The notes under the pieces: generated by a model
The model's database searches: none
The model's input: the letters and a program-made list of their open reading frames with translations, nothing else
Told to the model about the DNA's origin: nothing
Shown: positions 36,440 through 47,280 of the stretch, in pieces
Layout: every line of letters begins with the position of its first letter
How positions within the stretch are numbered: the first letter of the stretch is position 1
Origin: Pomphorhynchus laevis
Lineage: Eukaryota > Acanthocephala > Palaeacanthocephala > Echinorhynchida > Pomphorhynchidae
Direction of reading: 5' to 3'
Assembly (NCBI GenBank): GCA_012934845.2
Contig: WNNJ02001302.1
Span: 1-64,000, forward strand
DNA: 64,000 nucleotides
Program-made: the position numbers and the translations under genes

Positions 36440-37990
36440 TTACATGACCACAACAACAAAAAGCAAAAATTATAGAGCACATGTTTTTTGTTTTGTTAAG
36501 TTTCTCGGGGGAGACATTTTAAAAACACACTCGTATCGCATCGGGTTTAGTTTGATCACACCATCTTTAATCAAATAACCAAGAAGTTTTATACTTCTAA
36601 GTGAATATTGACATTTATCATGATTCAACAAGAGCTTGTAGCGACGAACTACATCAATAAATTTTTTAAAGTTATCATCGTGTTCAGCTTGAACTTATCC
36701 GCATATTGTGATATGGTATTAACTAAAACGATGGTCATCTTTAAGTTATCTACTTTCACAATCTTATCCATAACTCTTTGAAATATTACCATCCTGTTTA
36801 ATCTCCGAAATAAATTCGTTTAAATCGATAGCCCAGCCGCTTCAAATGCTGTGTACGTTTTTCGGTATTCCGATAAGATTAAGATTTCGGCAATTTTCAT
36901 GCTTATGAAATTATTTTGTCGAAATATGGCATATGATACGCGTCCAGGATTCTATATATACTGACAGTCTGTGAGTAGTCGATCATTAATTGTTTTTTTT
37001 TGTTTTGCTCCGCGGATTATCAACAATTGAACTCTCTATCGTGATATATATGGCTCTATAATATCTTTTAACATCCCGTTGATTTCGGATCCAATAAAGC
37101 AACGATCCTCGCTTTAGAATTTCCTAGATTAAATAGCAATAGTCACATATGCTGGCAATATTCTGGGGAATGAAGTTGGCAGACAAAATCGTGCATAAGC
37201 TGCGAGTGCACAAATGTTCATTCGAAATATTTATCTTTAAAGTTCAATTTTACTGACGTATTTTTCTTCAAGAAGTCGAGTCCTCATATAGCGTCACAGT
37301 GTAAATCATGTACCAGACTTAATTTAACTATATAGATCACTCGATCAAACGTAATCAGAACTGAACAGCAACCGTAAACATCATTCAAACCGATTTCGTT
37401 TGCTAGCTCTTGCTCAATAAAGCTTTCAGAACTGCTCGTATCAATAAAAGTATTGACGGTGCTGGCTATTATCAGCACAAGGATAATAGAGCTGTACAAG
37501 GAGATTTGATATCATCACCGAGAGCATTGAAACCAACGGATGTTGTATCTAATGCAGGCTATCACAAGAGAAGATAATGTTGTTGTCTGCGGAATTAACA
37601 TACACGCGCGAAATAATTTTTTTTATTGTTGACCTTGATCAAATATCCCCCTTGGTTAGAAGCCGAATCTATCAACTTAGTTTGTTGATATGCAACATTT
37701 AAATAGAGAGTGGTGTTCAGTAACAATCTTTGTCTTACTAAATTAAAATGTAATTCATTGATAAAAGCATCACAGATATATTGATTACGAACTTGATATT
37801 CAGTTAAGTTTCGAAAATTACAATGGCGGGCTTACAACTTAAGAACTTGTAGATACTCGTCTAAACATTCTGTCGATTCTTGGGTTCGGCGTATTAGCAG
37901 TTTTCTATCTTAAACTTCGTCGGCAGGCTTTACGTAAACCTTTTGTAAGAATTGCTGCTTCGTAGACATCCGAGTCTGCCACATACGAGT
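36440..37990 (-). pseudogene. Ty3/gypsy-type gag-pol relic
   Basis: Read from 37990 downward. A gag block has RRTQESTECLDEYLQVL, then RNLTEYQVRNQYICDAFI and RQRLL, a pattern typical of gypsy gag (retrotransposon gag domain). Next comes a retropepsin-like block, TFIDTSSSESFIEQELANEI (37284-37499), where the usual DTG/DSG reads DTS. LDFLKKN follows. Farther on are an RT thumb block, RRYKLLLNHDKCQYSLRSIK (about 36600-36660), and LLGYLIKDGVIKLNP. Stops and shifts separate the blocks, and the RT palm is barely readable. No integrase or paired LTRs are seen. Old, dead copy. Confidence 0.7.
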
Positions 37991-38579
37991 AAACAGAATA
38001 TATATGATGGATAAGTAATTAAGTTGTTAACTGGAACGTTGACAAAAAAACGTTTACAGGTACGTTTTCTGTATATTCATTTGTGTGATGCTTCTCGATC
38101 ATTCAAATTTGTATCGAGACGATTCAATGATAAAAATCGTTTAATACCATTTTTATATCTAGATGTAAATATTTCCATCTGAAAAATATATATTTTTTAT
38201 ATTCCTAAATATTTTTCTATTTACCTTTCCTCACTGCTAGAAATGTCACCGTTCGGGTCATTGAGGCTCCAGCTCTAAACTAAGAAACTCGCCGCACTTT
38301 GACAAAACGTGAGTTACATAATAAATCAACTTTTTATCACTAACGAAAATCTGCCAAATTGGGTGAGAACTACACTGCTTTCTCGACAAAGTGGAGGTAG
38401 TTTAAATGCTGGTTCGACCTCAATTTCAATAACTGATATTTCTTGTTTATCAAATAAGTGATTAGCTGCTGTATACACCAATATTATTTAGAAATTTTAT
38501 TAAACAGTTACAATTTAAAATAAACCAATTTAACGGAAGTTGGCTTAAAGACAATAAGGGAAATTATAAAATTCCACTT

Positions 38580-38945
38580 GCCACGAACAACATTCAATAC
38601 CTATGCAGTTGGAAGGGAAATCGCTTCTTCTACATCACATATAGTCCACTATACTCCGTACTTAACCATCCACTGTCTGCTTCTTTAGGTCTTTTAACTT
38701 TTGTTAAAACGCATTTTGGTCTTTCTTTTTAAACACGTCCTGCCCTGTTTTGCTTAGCTACTGTTTAAAGATGGTAAACGCATTAGTTATGCACATACCA
38801 ATATCAGATCAGGAGCATAAAAATCGCAGCATCTTGGATTGAATACTATGTAGTTGTTGTGACATTTTACTTTGTGATCTCGATAACAGTGCTAGTAGTT
38901 GGATTATTACAGTCATCCGCAGAGCTAATAGCAATTAAATTCACT
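38580..38945 (+). pseudogene. Old jockey-like LINE endonuclease fragment (copy D)
   Basis: Nucleotide order matches copies A and C in their endonuclease region. GGTCTTTTAAC is followed by a decayed block, then CGTCCTGCCCTGTTTTGCTTAG and GATGGTAAACGCAT (compare copy A 46185-46290). Then comes TTGTTGTGACATTTTACTTTGTGA (compare copy A 47335-47360) and AGTCATCCGCAGAGCTAA. No open frame survives. Because it continues past the point where copy A is interrupted, it shows the uninterrupted order of the family. Confidence 0.65.
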
Positions 38946-40091
38946 TACCACCTTCCTTTATTTCATTGCACATGAACGAACCCGACACTCTACGTTTTAC
39001 TGCTCTATCAAAAGTGGTCTTAAACCATTGTGTATTAAGCAGACAAAACATCACATAGCCACCTCACATGATTTACATTGTGGCTGTTAGATAAGGATAC
39101 CTTAATTTGGCCGTCGCTTACTATATTCAATACAGCAATATATGTAAAATACTACTATATTTAAAAACGTACTTTACTTAAAAGTACTTTAACTTGGGCC
39201 GTAATCAATTAATCGCTGCCGTAATAACACTGTTGTGTAATTATGGCAGCGATTCCTTCTTTATACATCTTGGTTTGTAAATGGTTATAGTGTGATATAT
39301 AAGCTTAGATCATCTGTCATTATGCATTTTATTATCGAAAATTGAAGTTCATTTAAATAAGTAAAGTTATTTAATTTAATCATTTTAAATTTTATTAACG
39401 AAATGTCAGGAAAACTAACGCGAAGTTAGTTTCATCCCGAGTTTTATTAAGAACAGAAAAATTCGGCTCGTAAAATTTTTTGACTTCAAAAAGTCATTCA
39501 TTGGAACGACCTTTTCTAATGGTTAACAAGGTTTACATGTTAATTCATACGATATTCTTAAAAAGGTTTATCGATACAAGAAATTACAATATTAGGTTAT
39601 AATCTAACATATGCGTCTATCCAACAATACCGTCATGAAAACTAAACAATATCCTTTAAAGATATATTGTTCCAATTTTCGAAACAGTTCATGAATTTGA
39701 TGATTATCCAGAAGAAGTAATGTTGAGCAACAAAAATGACATGCATTTGTCGATGCTACGCACAAAACAAACCTAGGATTAGACGTTTTTTAATTTGTTG
39801 CCATATTATTTAACAGAGAATAATGCCATATTCACAGTTAATATACATTCTGGATACTGTTGAATAAATACAATTTTGTATTTCTTTAATTATCCACAAT
39901 TTTTTACAATGCGATAGGGTTCTAAATATCTGGCCTTTAATATAATTAAATAATATGAAATTTACGGATAGCTTATTATAATGTAAAATAAATTATAAAT
40001 TTAATTAATTGTAATCGATTTTCTTAATTATATTTATAACTGTTTATTAGAAATTTGAATCAATAAATTTGAAAACGTAAGTTAGAAATAT
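38946..40091. other. AT-rich upstream region of NDUFV2
   Basis: No gene seen apart from the NDUFV2 start. No clear TATA box is positioned before 40092, as is usual for housekeeping genes. The region may include promoter and 5' UTR, but I cannot point to elements. Confidence 0.4.
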
Positions 40092-43000
40092 ATGTTTTCG
40101 AAGATGAATAAAATTGCTAAGGGTTTAAAATGTTATTTGCAAATGAACAGTATAAGGCAACTTTCGTGTGGATCCCATTTTTTACACAAGGACACTCAAA
40201 AAAACAATGCTAGCACACCTTTTGAATTCTCTGAAGACAATAAGAAACGTATTGAGGCTATTATGAAATGTTATCCGGAAGGACATAAGCAAGGTGCGAT
40301 GATAGCTCTACTGGATTTAGCTCAACGCCAACATGGATGGTTGCCTATATCTGCAATGAACAAGGTAGAATACGTTTAATTTGAGCTTTTATGAATTACA
40401 TATTATTATAGATTGTAAACCTAATGGTATGCTTGGGATAACTGCATTATACATCAATGCTACCAGATTTAATTGGGTTTAATTAGCCTGAAATTACTCA
40501 GAAATTACCGAATTTCCCCCAGAGTAGCTCACAAACCTATAAATATTTTTATATATAAATATGAAACTACAAATCGGCTTACTTCTAATATGAATTTATC
40601 TCAAATGATACCATTCCGCTTGAATTTTTTGTAATCATATAATTCAGATGCGAAAGAAAGATGAAGAACACAGCTAGATGCTGTTTCATCATCACAAAGA
40701 CTCATCAGTGACAGATCCTTCCCACTGCTGGATGCAGTGGGAGGGATCTGGCATTTGAAAACCTAATGACTTTTTTATTTTGCACGCTACTTTAATCCAA
40801 TCTATAAGCAAATAGCAGTACGCTACATTTCAATACTGGTAGACCTCATCAGCTATTGATCCAGAGTAGCTCACAAAATTTCCACCGGAGTTGCCCACAA
40901 ACCTTTAAATATTTTTATATATAAATATAAAACTATAAAAAAAACTTAAAAAAACTATAAGAAATAAATGGGTATTTTCAATGTAAGTTTTTTTCTTTTC
41001 ACGAATTTTAAAATACAAATATTCTATAATTTCAGAATACTTTTATTTTTAAAAAATAATATGAATTATTAAAAATAAAAATTGAAATTATAAATTACCT
41101 TAACGACAATTATTATTTCAAACAAAAACTTATTTCCATCAAATCGAAGAAATATCAGAAATTTTATTGATTATCGATTGGCACTAAATGTCCTACTTTC
41201 CTTAACTTTGAACGTTAATGTGGAAGTTGCACATCCATCACTACTGTACATCATGGAGATATGATACGCCGTCATCTTCCTCAATCACAAAGTTGTGTCA
41301 TAAATATTGAATGTATATTTTCAACATTTCAGCTGATGATAGGCAAGTAGTCTGAGAGCAAATTTTAGTAGCCCTAGCATTTGATAAACAGCCAATCTGA
41401 TATTTGTAGCACAATCTAGAGAATATAATAGGCCTACTAAAATAGTATAAGAATAATTCACCTACTTTAAAAACGAAAAATAAAATCTTGAAAGTGAAAG
41501 AACCGTACTAAAACAGTGTTGATGTAAAACCTACTTTAAAAATGGCCAATCTGATATTTGTAGCCCAAGTAATTTGCATTATCAAATAAAGACGAAAAAA
41601 ACTCACCTATATGCATCACATGTTACTTATTAGTCAATTCATAAAAATGTCTTTATTAATTTACTTTATATGTCCCATATCAGTCTAAATGGTCATCAGG
41701 TCCTCCTGATTACCTCAAATCCTTATTCCTATACATCGTCTGTTATTTATTTGTCAATTCATAAAAACTGACCTTTATTTTAAATTTCAATTTTAAATTC
41801 TAACATTATTTTTAATTTACAAATAATATAAAATACGTAGACTCAGTTATCTTATTATTGTATATTTATACTATATATTATACTTTATATACGTATACTT
41901 GATACAGGTCTCGATAAAGACCTGCTGTATCAAGAATATGAACAAATTTTTAATTTACAAATAATATAAAAACACGTAGATTCAGAAACTGATCTAATTT
42001 GATTATTAAAATTAAAATTATCAGATCACTGAGACTACATATTTTATAAAGAATTTTAAAAATTAGATACAATTAGATAATCAAATTACATCAGAGGATA
42101 CACTTCATTAGCATGTATTTGAGCCGGCTGATATGTTGTTCGAGGAATAGAGGCCAAACCCTGATAACATAGCAGTTCCTGCTGATGACCTATAATCCTA
42201 TATAATACACACCTATCTAATACATGGTCTGTTTTTTTAGTAAATTCATAAACATTGATTTTTATTAAAAAATGTAATTTAAAATTTTAATTTGATATAA
42301 ATTAAATAAACTATTATATAACAATTATCGATTATTTATAATTATTTATTATTTATCTTTTAATTATTTGAATTTTATTTAGCAATATTTAATCTTATTT
42401 GTCAATTAATAAAAACTGACTTTTATTTTAAATTTTAACTTGATATAAATATCAATTCTATAAAATGAAATATAATTATTTATTATTTATAATTATTAAT
42501 TAATTATTTTATTGTTATTTAACATTATTTTTAATTTACAAATAATATAAAATACGTAGACTCAGTTAGCCGATTTAATTTCTGTGAGTATTTAGGTTTA
42601 TATGCCCACAAAAATAACCATACATGATTGTTTAAGTCATTTACGAAAGCAGTTTTAATGATGTAATAATCAGACAAAATATTTTCATATATGTTGACTG
42701 ATTAGATATTAAAAAATATATTATCAGTCACCTATATATAATTTTATATATAAATTTTAATAAATATATCATGAAGCTGAATTCAATAGCTGGTGTGTGA
42801 TCCGCTGAGGATATATTTAAATACTAAATTATCTTAAAAATACCCAACATTTTGGAATATTTACTTCTTTAAATAATGTCGGCGATATAATTTAATTTTA
42901 GTAATTGATTACAATTCTAAAACTGAACTCCTGAGTAGTTTTGTTATTTTCTTCATGACTCTAACTTTAGCTCTTCATCATAAGTCTCCCTCTAATTCGG

Positions 43001-43866
43001 CAAAACAAAAATCACCATAAATGATTGTTTAAGTTGTTTACGGAAGCAGGAATACTTCTTATGATCAGGTTAGAAGATATACGATTTGTTGACTGGTCAC
43101 CTTTATAAATTATAGATGCGATTAAGATGACTTTATAAAGCTTTTGTATTTATTACAGTTTTAACAACTTCCCTGCGTACGACACCATGAAAGTAACGGT
43201 TAGAAGATGCTAAACTTCGAAAATTATCAGTTTAGTAACTAAATGAGTCATAGTCGAGACTATGTGGCACTTTATCAGTTGGGACACTTAAGATCGACTA
43301 ATCTGTTATCAGCTATAAGTAGTCAATTTTATGCATTCTATATAAATTTATGCAAATTAAAGAATATTTTTAAACCTCTCGTTTCGCTTCAGGTTGCAAA
43401 ATTGCTGAATGTTGATTCAATGCGGGCTTATGAAGTCGCTACATTTTATACAATGTTTATCAGACATCCGATTGGCAAATATCATATCCAAGTATGCCGA
43501 ACAACACCATGTTGGCTTAAAGATAGTGACAAAATTTTGGAAGCGTTCAAAACAGCGACATCCCTTAAATGCGCAGATGGTCGTGAAATTAGTGCTGACG
43601 GATTATTTACAATTTCTGAAGTAGAATGTCTTGGAGCGTGTTGCAATGCACCTATGGCTCAGATTAACGATAATTATTACGAGGATTTGACAGTTGATGA
43701 TGTAACACGAATTGTGAATGATTTAAAATGTGGAAAGCAGCCGAGTCGAATTGGACCTCAAGACGGTCGACATGGCTCCGAGCCTAAGGCCAAAACTAAA
43801 CAGGAATGGACGTCGTTAGTCGATGAACCAAATAAGTTAGGATTCGGAGTTAGATCAGATCTTTAA
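40092..43866 (+). CDS. NDUFV2: NADH:ubiquinone oxidoreductase 24 kDa subunit (complex I), two exons
   Basis: Exon 1 is 40092-40364 (91 codons) and exon 2 is 43393-43866 (157 codons and TAA). The 3028-base intron begins AAG|GTAGAA, ends TTCAG|GTTGCA and is in phase 0. The joined product is 248 aa, against 249 in human. The first 30 or so residues are basic and Ser-rich with no acidic residue ([20 protein letters not shown]), as expected for a mitochondrial presequence. The thioredoxin-like fold follows: [13 protein letters not shown], then CRTTPC (Cys126, Cys131) and ECLGAC (Cys170, Cys174), the four ligands of the [2Fe-2S] cluster N1a. [15 protein letters not shown] and the C-terminal GFGVRSDL also fit. 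In the matrix arm the protein pairs with the 51 kDa FMN subunit. No damage is visible. The intron holds dispersed repeats and a hammerhead-like motif. Confidence 0.96.
40672..40751 (-). ncRNA. Hammerhead-ribozyme-like motif inside the NDUFV2 intron
   Basis: On the minus strand, CTGATGA (40702-40708) is followed by GTC, an 8-base loop, GAT and GAAAC (ending 40683). This is the standard hammerhead order, with a 3-pair helix II that includes one G:U. After GAAA, ACAGC-loop-GCTGT can form helix III. The position after helix III is G, which should block cleavage in a canonical hammerhead. Upstream, a long hairpin (40712-40751: CAGATCCTTCCCACTGC pairing with GCAGTGGGAGGGATCTG) stands where helix I would be. 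Likely a decayed ribozyme of a small retroelement. Confidence 0.45.
41690..42570. repeat. Dispersed short repeat copies in the NDUFV2 intron
   Basis: Two copies of a roughly 160-260 base unit (about 41690-41850 and 42120-42570). The unit contains GTCAATTCATAAAAACTGAC or relatives and ends in ATAAAATACGTAGACTCAG. A third copy lies at 49300-49545 with the same order: GGAATATGGGCCGAAGCCTG, then GTCAATTCATAAAAATTGAC, then the terminal motif. There is no tRNA-like head that I can defend. An inverted pair of the terminal motif at 41958-42045 forms a hairpin. Probably a SINE or MITE family. Confidence 0.6.
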
Positions 43867-44710
43867 AACTAACATTTATATAGATTATTTAGGTAGTGAA
43901 ATTATCCACTTGTTCTCTTTTAATTACTAAAATCAATATCTCTAATAACATAAAAATCAATATTTTTCATGAAATTTATGTTATGAAACATAAAATATAA
44001 GAAACACTAACTCACACAAAGAGTTTATATTTATCCCGTGGAGATATGGGAATCCTCTCTGGTTGTGTTGCCTATTCAGGTATATATTAAAATGCTTTTA
44101 TGAAATTAATTTTAATAACATCGTAGGAATTACTTGAATGTAAATGTATGACCCATGTCGACGAAAATAGCTCAAGCTTGACTAAAATAATATATTTCTC
44201 GATCAAGTAAAATATTCTGTGTTTTTAATATTTTAATCGATCTTAATGAATATCCTACGATTTCACGAATTCGCTAATTAAAAATCGAGAAAATAAAAAA
44301 TTCTGTATTTCGTATTTCAGTGTCTTATTTTTAAGGGAAAGTACGAAAGAACAAATGGTCAAATTGGAAATCAGTACAATTATTCTACTAATTTCATTCA
44401 CGAAAGAACTGTCAAATTTTTTTTAAAAGATAACTTTTTACTCCTTCACTACTCGCTAACGAGTAGTGAAGTGTCCTAATGAGTTTATATTTTATAAACT
44501 ATTTTGTCCTTCAGATGCTAAATTAATTATTATGATAAAAATTTTAAAATTCATCTTTAAAATAAAATCTTGAAATAATAATCTTAAATTAGTATTTAAG
44601 ATTAAATAATTAATAATAATCTTTTAATAATCTTAAATAATCATTTACAACAATGGAAAACATATTTATAATTAGATTAGTAGCACTTTAATTCAGTCTT
44701 TGTAAATTCA
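43867..44710. other. Region downstream of NDUFV2
   Basis: AT-rich and without a gene. It includes the NDUFV2 3' UTR; I see no perfect AATAAA close to the stop, though AACATAAAATA at about 43987 is a possible variant. Confidence 0.4.
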
Positions 44711-45770
44711 ATGGGAAAAATGTGCAGCAACGAAAACATGTGCGGTGCTTCAAAAGATTCAACAGAACTCTTATTTTCTAACGCAATTCCTGCCAAACAA
44801 AGCAAGGTTAATGCAGAGATTCCTAATTATTTTGCTTCAAACACGAAAGGAGAACTTCATACCGTACCGAAATTAGTCAATCTGGTGGTTGTTAATTGTT
44901 TGCAACCCTTTGAAAGAAGATCTCTATTTGATATTTTTCTCAGAGATTTCTCTAAATTATTTAAAGGTAAAATTATATAGAATTCTGTTAAATTTTTCGA
45001 GTCTGAAATCAGAATTTCGTTTTGTACGCCTTATCTGGCCTCTGAATATTTGGATTATTTTGAAACATTTCTCACAAAATATGGTTCAACGACAAATAAG
45101 ACTATTCAAGCCTCCCTGAAATTATCAAACTTTCCACCTTACGCAACGGATGATGATCTAAAAGATTTTGAGGATACGTTTAAAGTTTACAACGTTCGAC
45201 ACTTTATGGGGAAGACTGGAGAGCCACTTCCGATGCCATTCGGTTCCTCTACCGTTGACCAGGTTCCAATGCTTGACTAACAGTAAATTCAATCAATTTC
45301 TTGGTTACAATATATCATTCACAATGATTATTCCGACGACTTACGTTTCCCAACTGCAACGGATGTTACCAGTGGGGGCACTAAGCCTCCACCTGTTTCA
45401 GTCCCCGTACATGCAGGGTGTGTGGCTCCGGAGACGAACATGAGTGGAAATGTAATCTTTCCCCTCAAAGTTCGAATTGCGGTGGCCCGCACTCGGCTTG
45501 GTCGCGGATATGCTTTGTATTAAGGCTTACAAACAGAGGTACATGGGTGCACCGGCCTGCCCGGCGGACTTTGCTGATGCCTTAATCTCTAAAGTGCCCA
45601 GAATGACATATGTTGAGATTTTGAAAATTATGGACCCAAGATTGCAATCCTTCGAAGACAGATTTCAATCAATCATTGTTCACTTGATACAAAAGACAGA
45701 GGAGTCCGATTCTCCTCCAGCATTTAGTACGTTTAAGCTTAAAAAACCCCAGTTTCTAAAAAATACCTAG
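44711..45770 (+). pseudogene. Jockey-like LINE copy A, ORF1 (gag-like zinc-knuckle protein), broken
   Basis: The frame starts MGKMCSNENMCG. The Met before CS (44720) corresponds to the start in copies B and C (MCT, MCE). TAG at 44978-44980 interrupts it after FKGKII. The matching protein continues in the same frame (NSVKFFESEIRISF ... SLKLSNFPPYATDDDL). Near 45290 and 45440 the frame shifts twice. The CCHC knuckles (WGH, GSGDEHEWKC, SAWSR) are therefore readable only by joining frames. ORF1 of jockey-type LINEs binds the element RNA. This copy cannot make it. Confidence 0.8.
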
Positions 45771-46308
45771 GCTTAAACAGAGTTTAGCTTATATTAAACT
45801 AGCAAGGAAAGATTTAACTCGCTGGGCTATTGCCTCTACGAGAAATTATGACATTGCTGGTGGGAAAGTGTCTTCTTATGTTGTCGCGGGGAGTGGGAAG
45901 GACAACCTTATCTCTCCTGGCTCCTGCTAAAAGTGGCAATATCACTCCAGCTAACTTAACACAATGCAAAGTAAACATGAGCCTTTTTCACTGAATATCC
46001 TTCAGTGGAATTCGGGAGGAGCTTCTGCCCTTAGCCTTTTATCTGGTAGAGATCAAAATTTATAGCTTCGCCTTCAGAAGACGCGGTCTATCCGTCTCCC
46101 CCAGGACATTACTCGATGTATCCTTAAGCAAATCTACACCCACTTTACTTCGTACATAACCCCTACTCACTCCTCTTCATCTAAAGGTCTTTTAACCCTA
46201 GTTAAATGCTCCTTAAGATTTTCCCTCCTTTTAAACTATTCTTGTCCAGCCCTGTCTTGTTTAGCAATATCACTTTGTAAGAACGGTAAACGTATCAGTA
46301 TAGCCAAT

Positions 46309-47280
46309 ATATATATATATATATATAATCATAAAAGTTTCGTTTGAATCGGTATTGCTCGAGATTGCGAATAGCAATTCTTTCCGTATATTTAAGTAAG
46401 AGTTCAAATCGAGCATATTCTTCAGTCTGCAAACTTTCGTCACTCCTAGACGGTCATGTGATAGCCGGCAGCCATCGTCAGTAAGATGAACTATCACACG
46501 CCGTTTCGGCTGCCTCTGTGACATTGTGAAAATGCATTTCCGACATCTAGCTTAAATTGTTGGTGGCGTTAGCTCTTAAATCCAACAATTTGCAATGCAG
46601 ACCATCATAAACAACCAGAGGATCAAACTTTCGGATGCTTGACTGTAAGAAACCGAGATTGAGTGGATCAATTCTTTCTATGTAATCATAAAGTTTCGTT
46701 TGAATCGGTATTGCTCGAGATTGCGAATAGCAATTCTTTCCGTATATTTAAGTAAGAGTTCAAATCGAGCATATTCTTCAGTCTGCAAACTTTCGTCACT
46801 CCTAGACGGTCATGTGATAGCCGGCAGCCATCGTCAGTAAGATGAACTATCACACGCCGTTTCGGCTGCCTCTGTGACATTGTGAAAATGCATTTCCGAC
46901 ATCTAGCTTAAATATACGGAAAGAATTGCTATTCGCAATCTCGAGCAATACCGATTCAAACGAAACTTTTATGATTACATAGAAAGAATTGATCCACTCA
47001 ATCTCGGTTTCTTACAGTCAAGCATCCGAAAGTTTGATCCTCTGGTTGTTTATGATGGTCTGCATTGCAAATTGTTGGATTTAAGAGCTAACGCCACCAA
47101 CAATTTAAGCTAGATGTCGGAAATGCATTTTCACAATGTCACAGAGGCAGCCGAAACGGCGTGTGATAGTTCATCTTACTGACGATGGCTGCCGGCTATC
47201 ACATGACCGTCTAGGAGTGACGAAAGTTTGCAGACTGAAGAATATGCTCGATTTGAACTCTTACTTATATATATATATAT
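46309..47280. mobile_element. Palindromic insertion of 357-bp repeat units in LINE copy A
   Basis: Two direct units start at 46327 and 46684 (357 bases apart). From about 46912 an inverted arm runs to 47268, equal to a circularly permuted unit in reverse complement. The insertion sits between the codons for NIYI and RPREI of ORF2 and is bordered on both sides by TA runs (46309-46326 and 47267-47281). Each unit contains the pseudoknot motif. Read along the inverted arm, one frame stays open for more than 65 codons across the unit junction (YTERIAIRNLEQYRFKRNF and onward), which matches no family I know. There is no transposase. Direct plus inverted tandem units parallel the 361-bp cluster at 25306-26929. 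Confidence 0.8.
47147..47205 (+). other. Putative pseudoknotted RNA motif of the 357-bp repeats (three copies)
   Basis: Helix a is GCAGC with GCTGC. Helix b is GTGTGATAG with CTATCACAT (one G:U). The hairpin is CATC with GATG. CGAAAC follows helix a, and CTGACGA overlaps the hairpin before a'. Minus-strand copies are at 46455-46513 and 46811-46869. Compared with the 393-bp satellite, helix b has a completely different but still complementary sequence, while the loop TTCATC...CTGACGATG is conserved. Confidence 0.55.

Noticed and set aside
40820-40857. Third possible copy of the pseudoknot motif (GGTAGACCTCATCAGC)
   Set aside because: It shares CTGATGAGGTC with the 361-bp unit, but helices a and b cannot be completed. 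At best a decayed relative.
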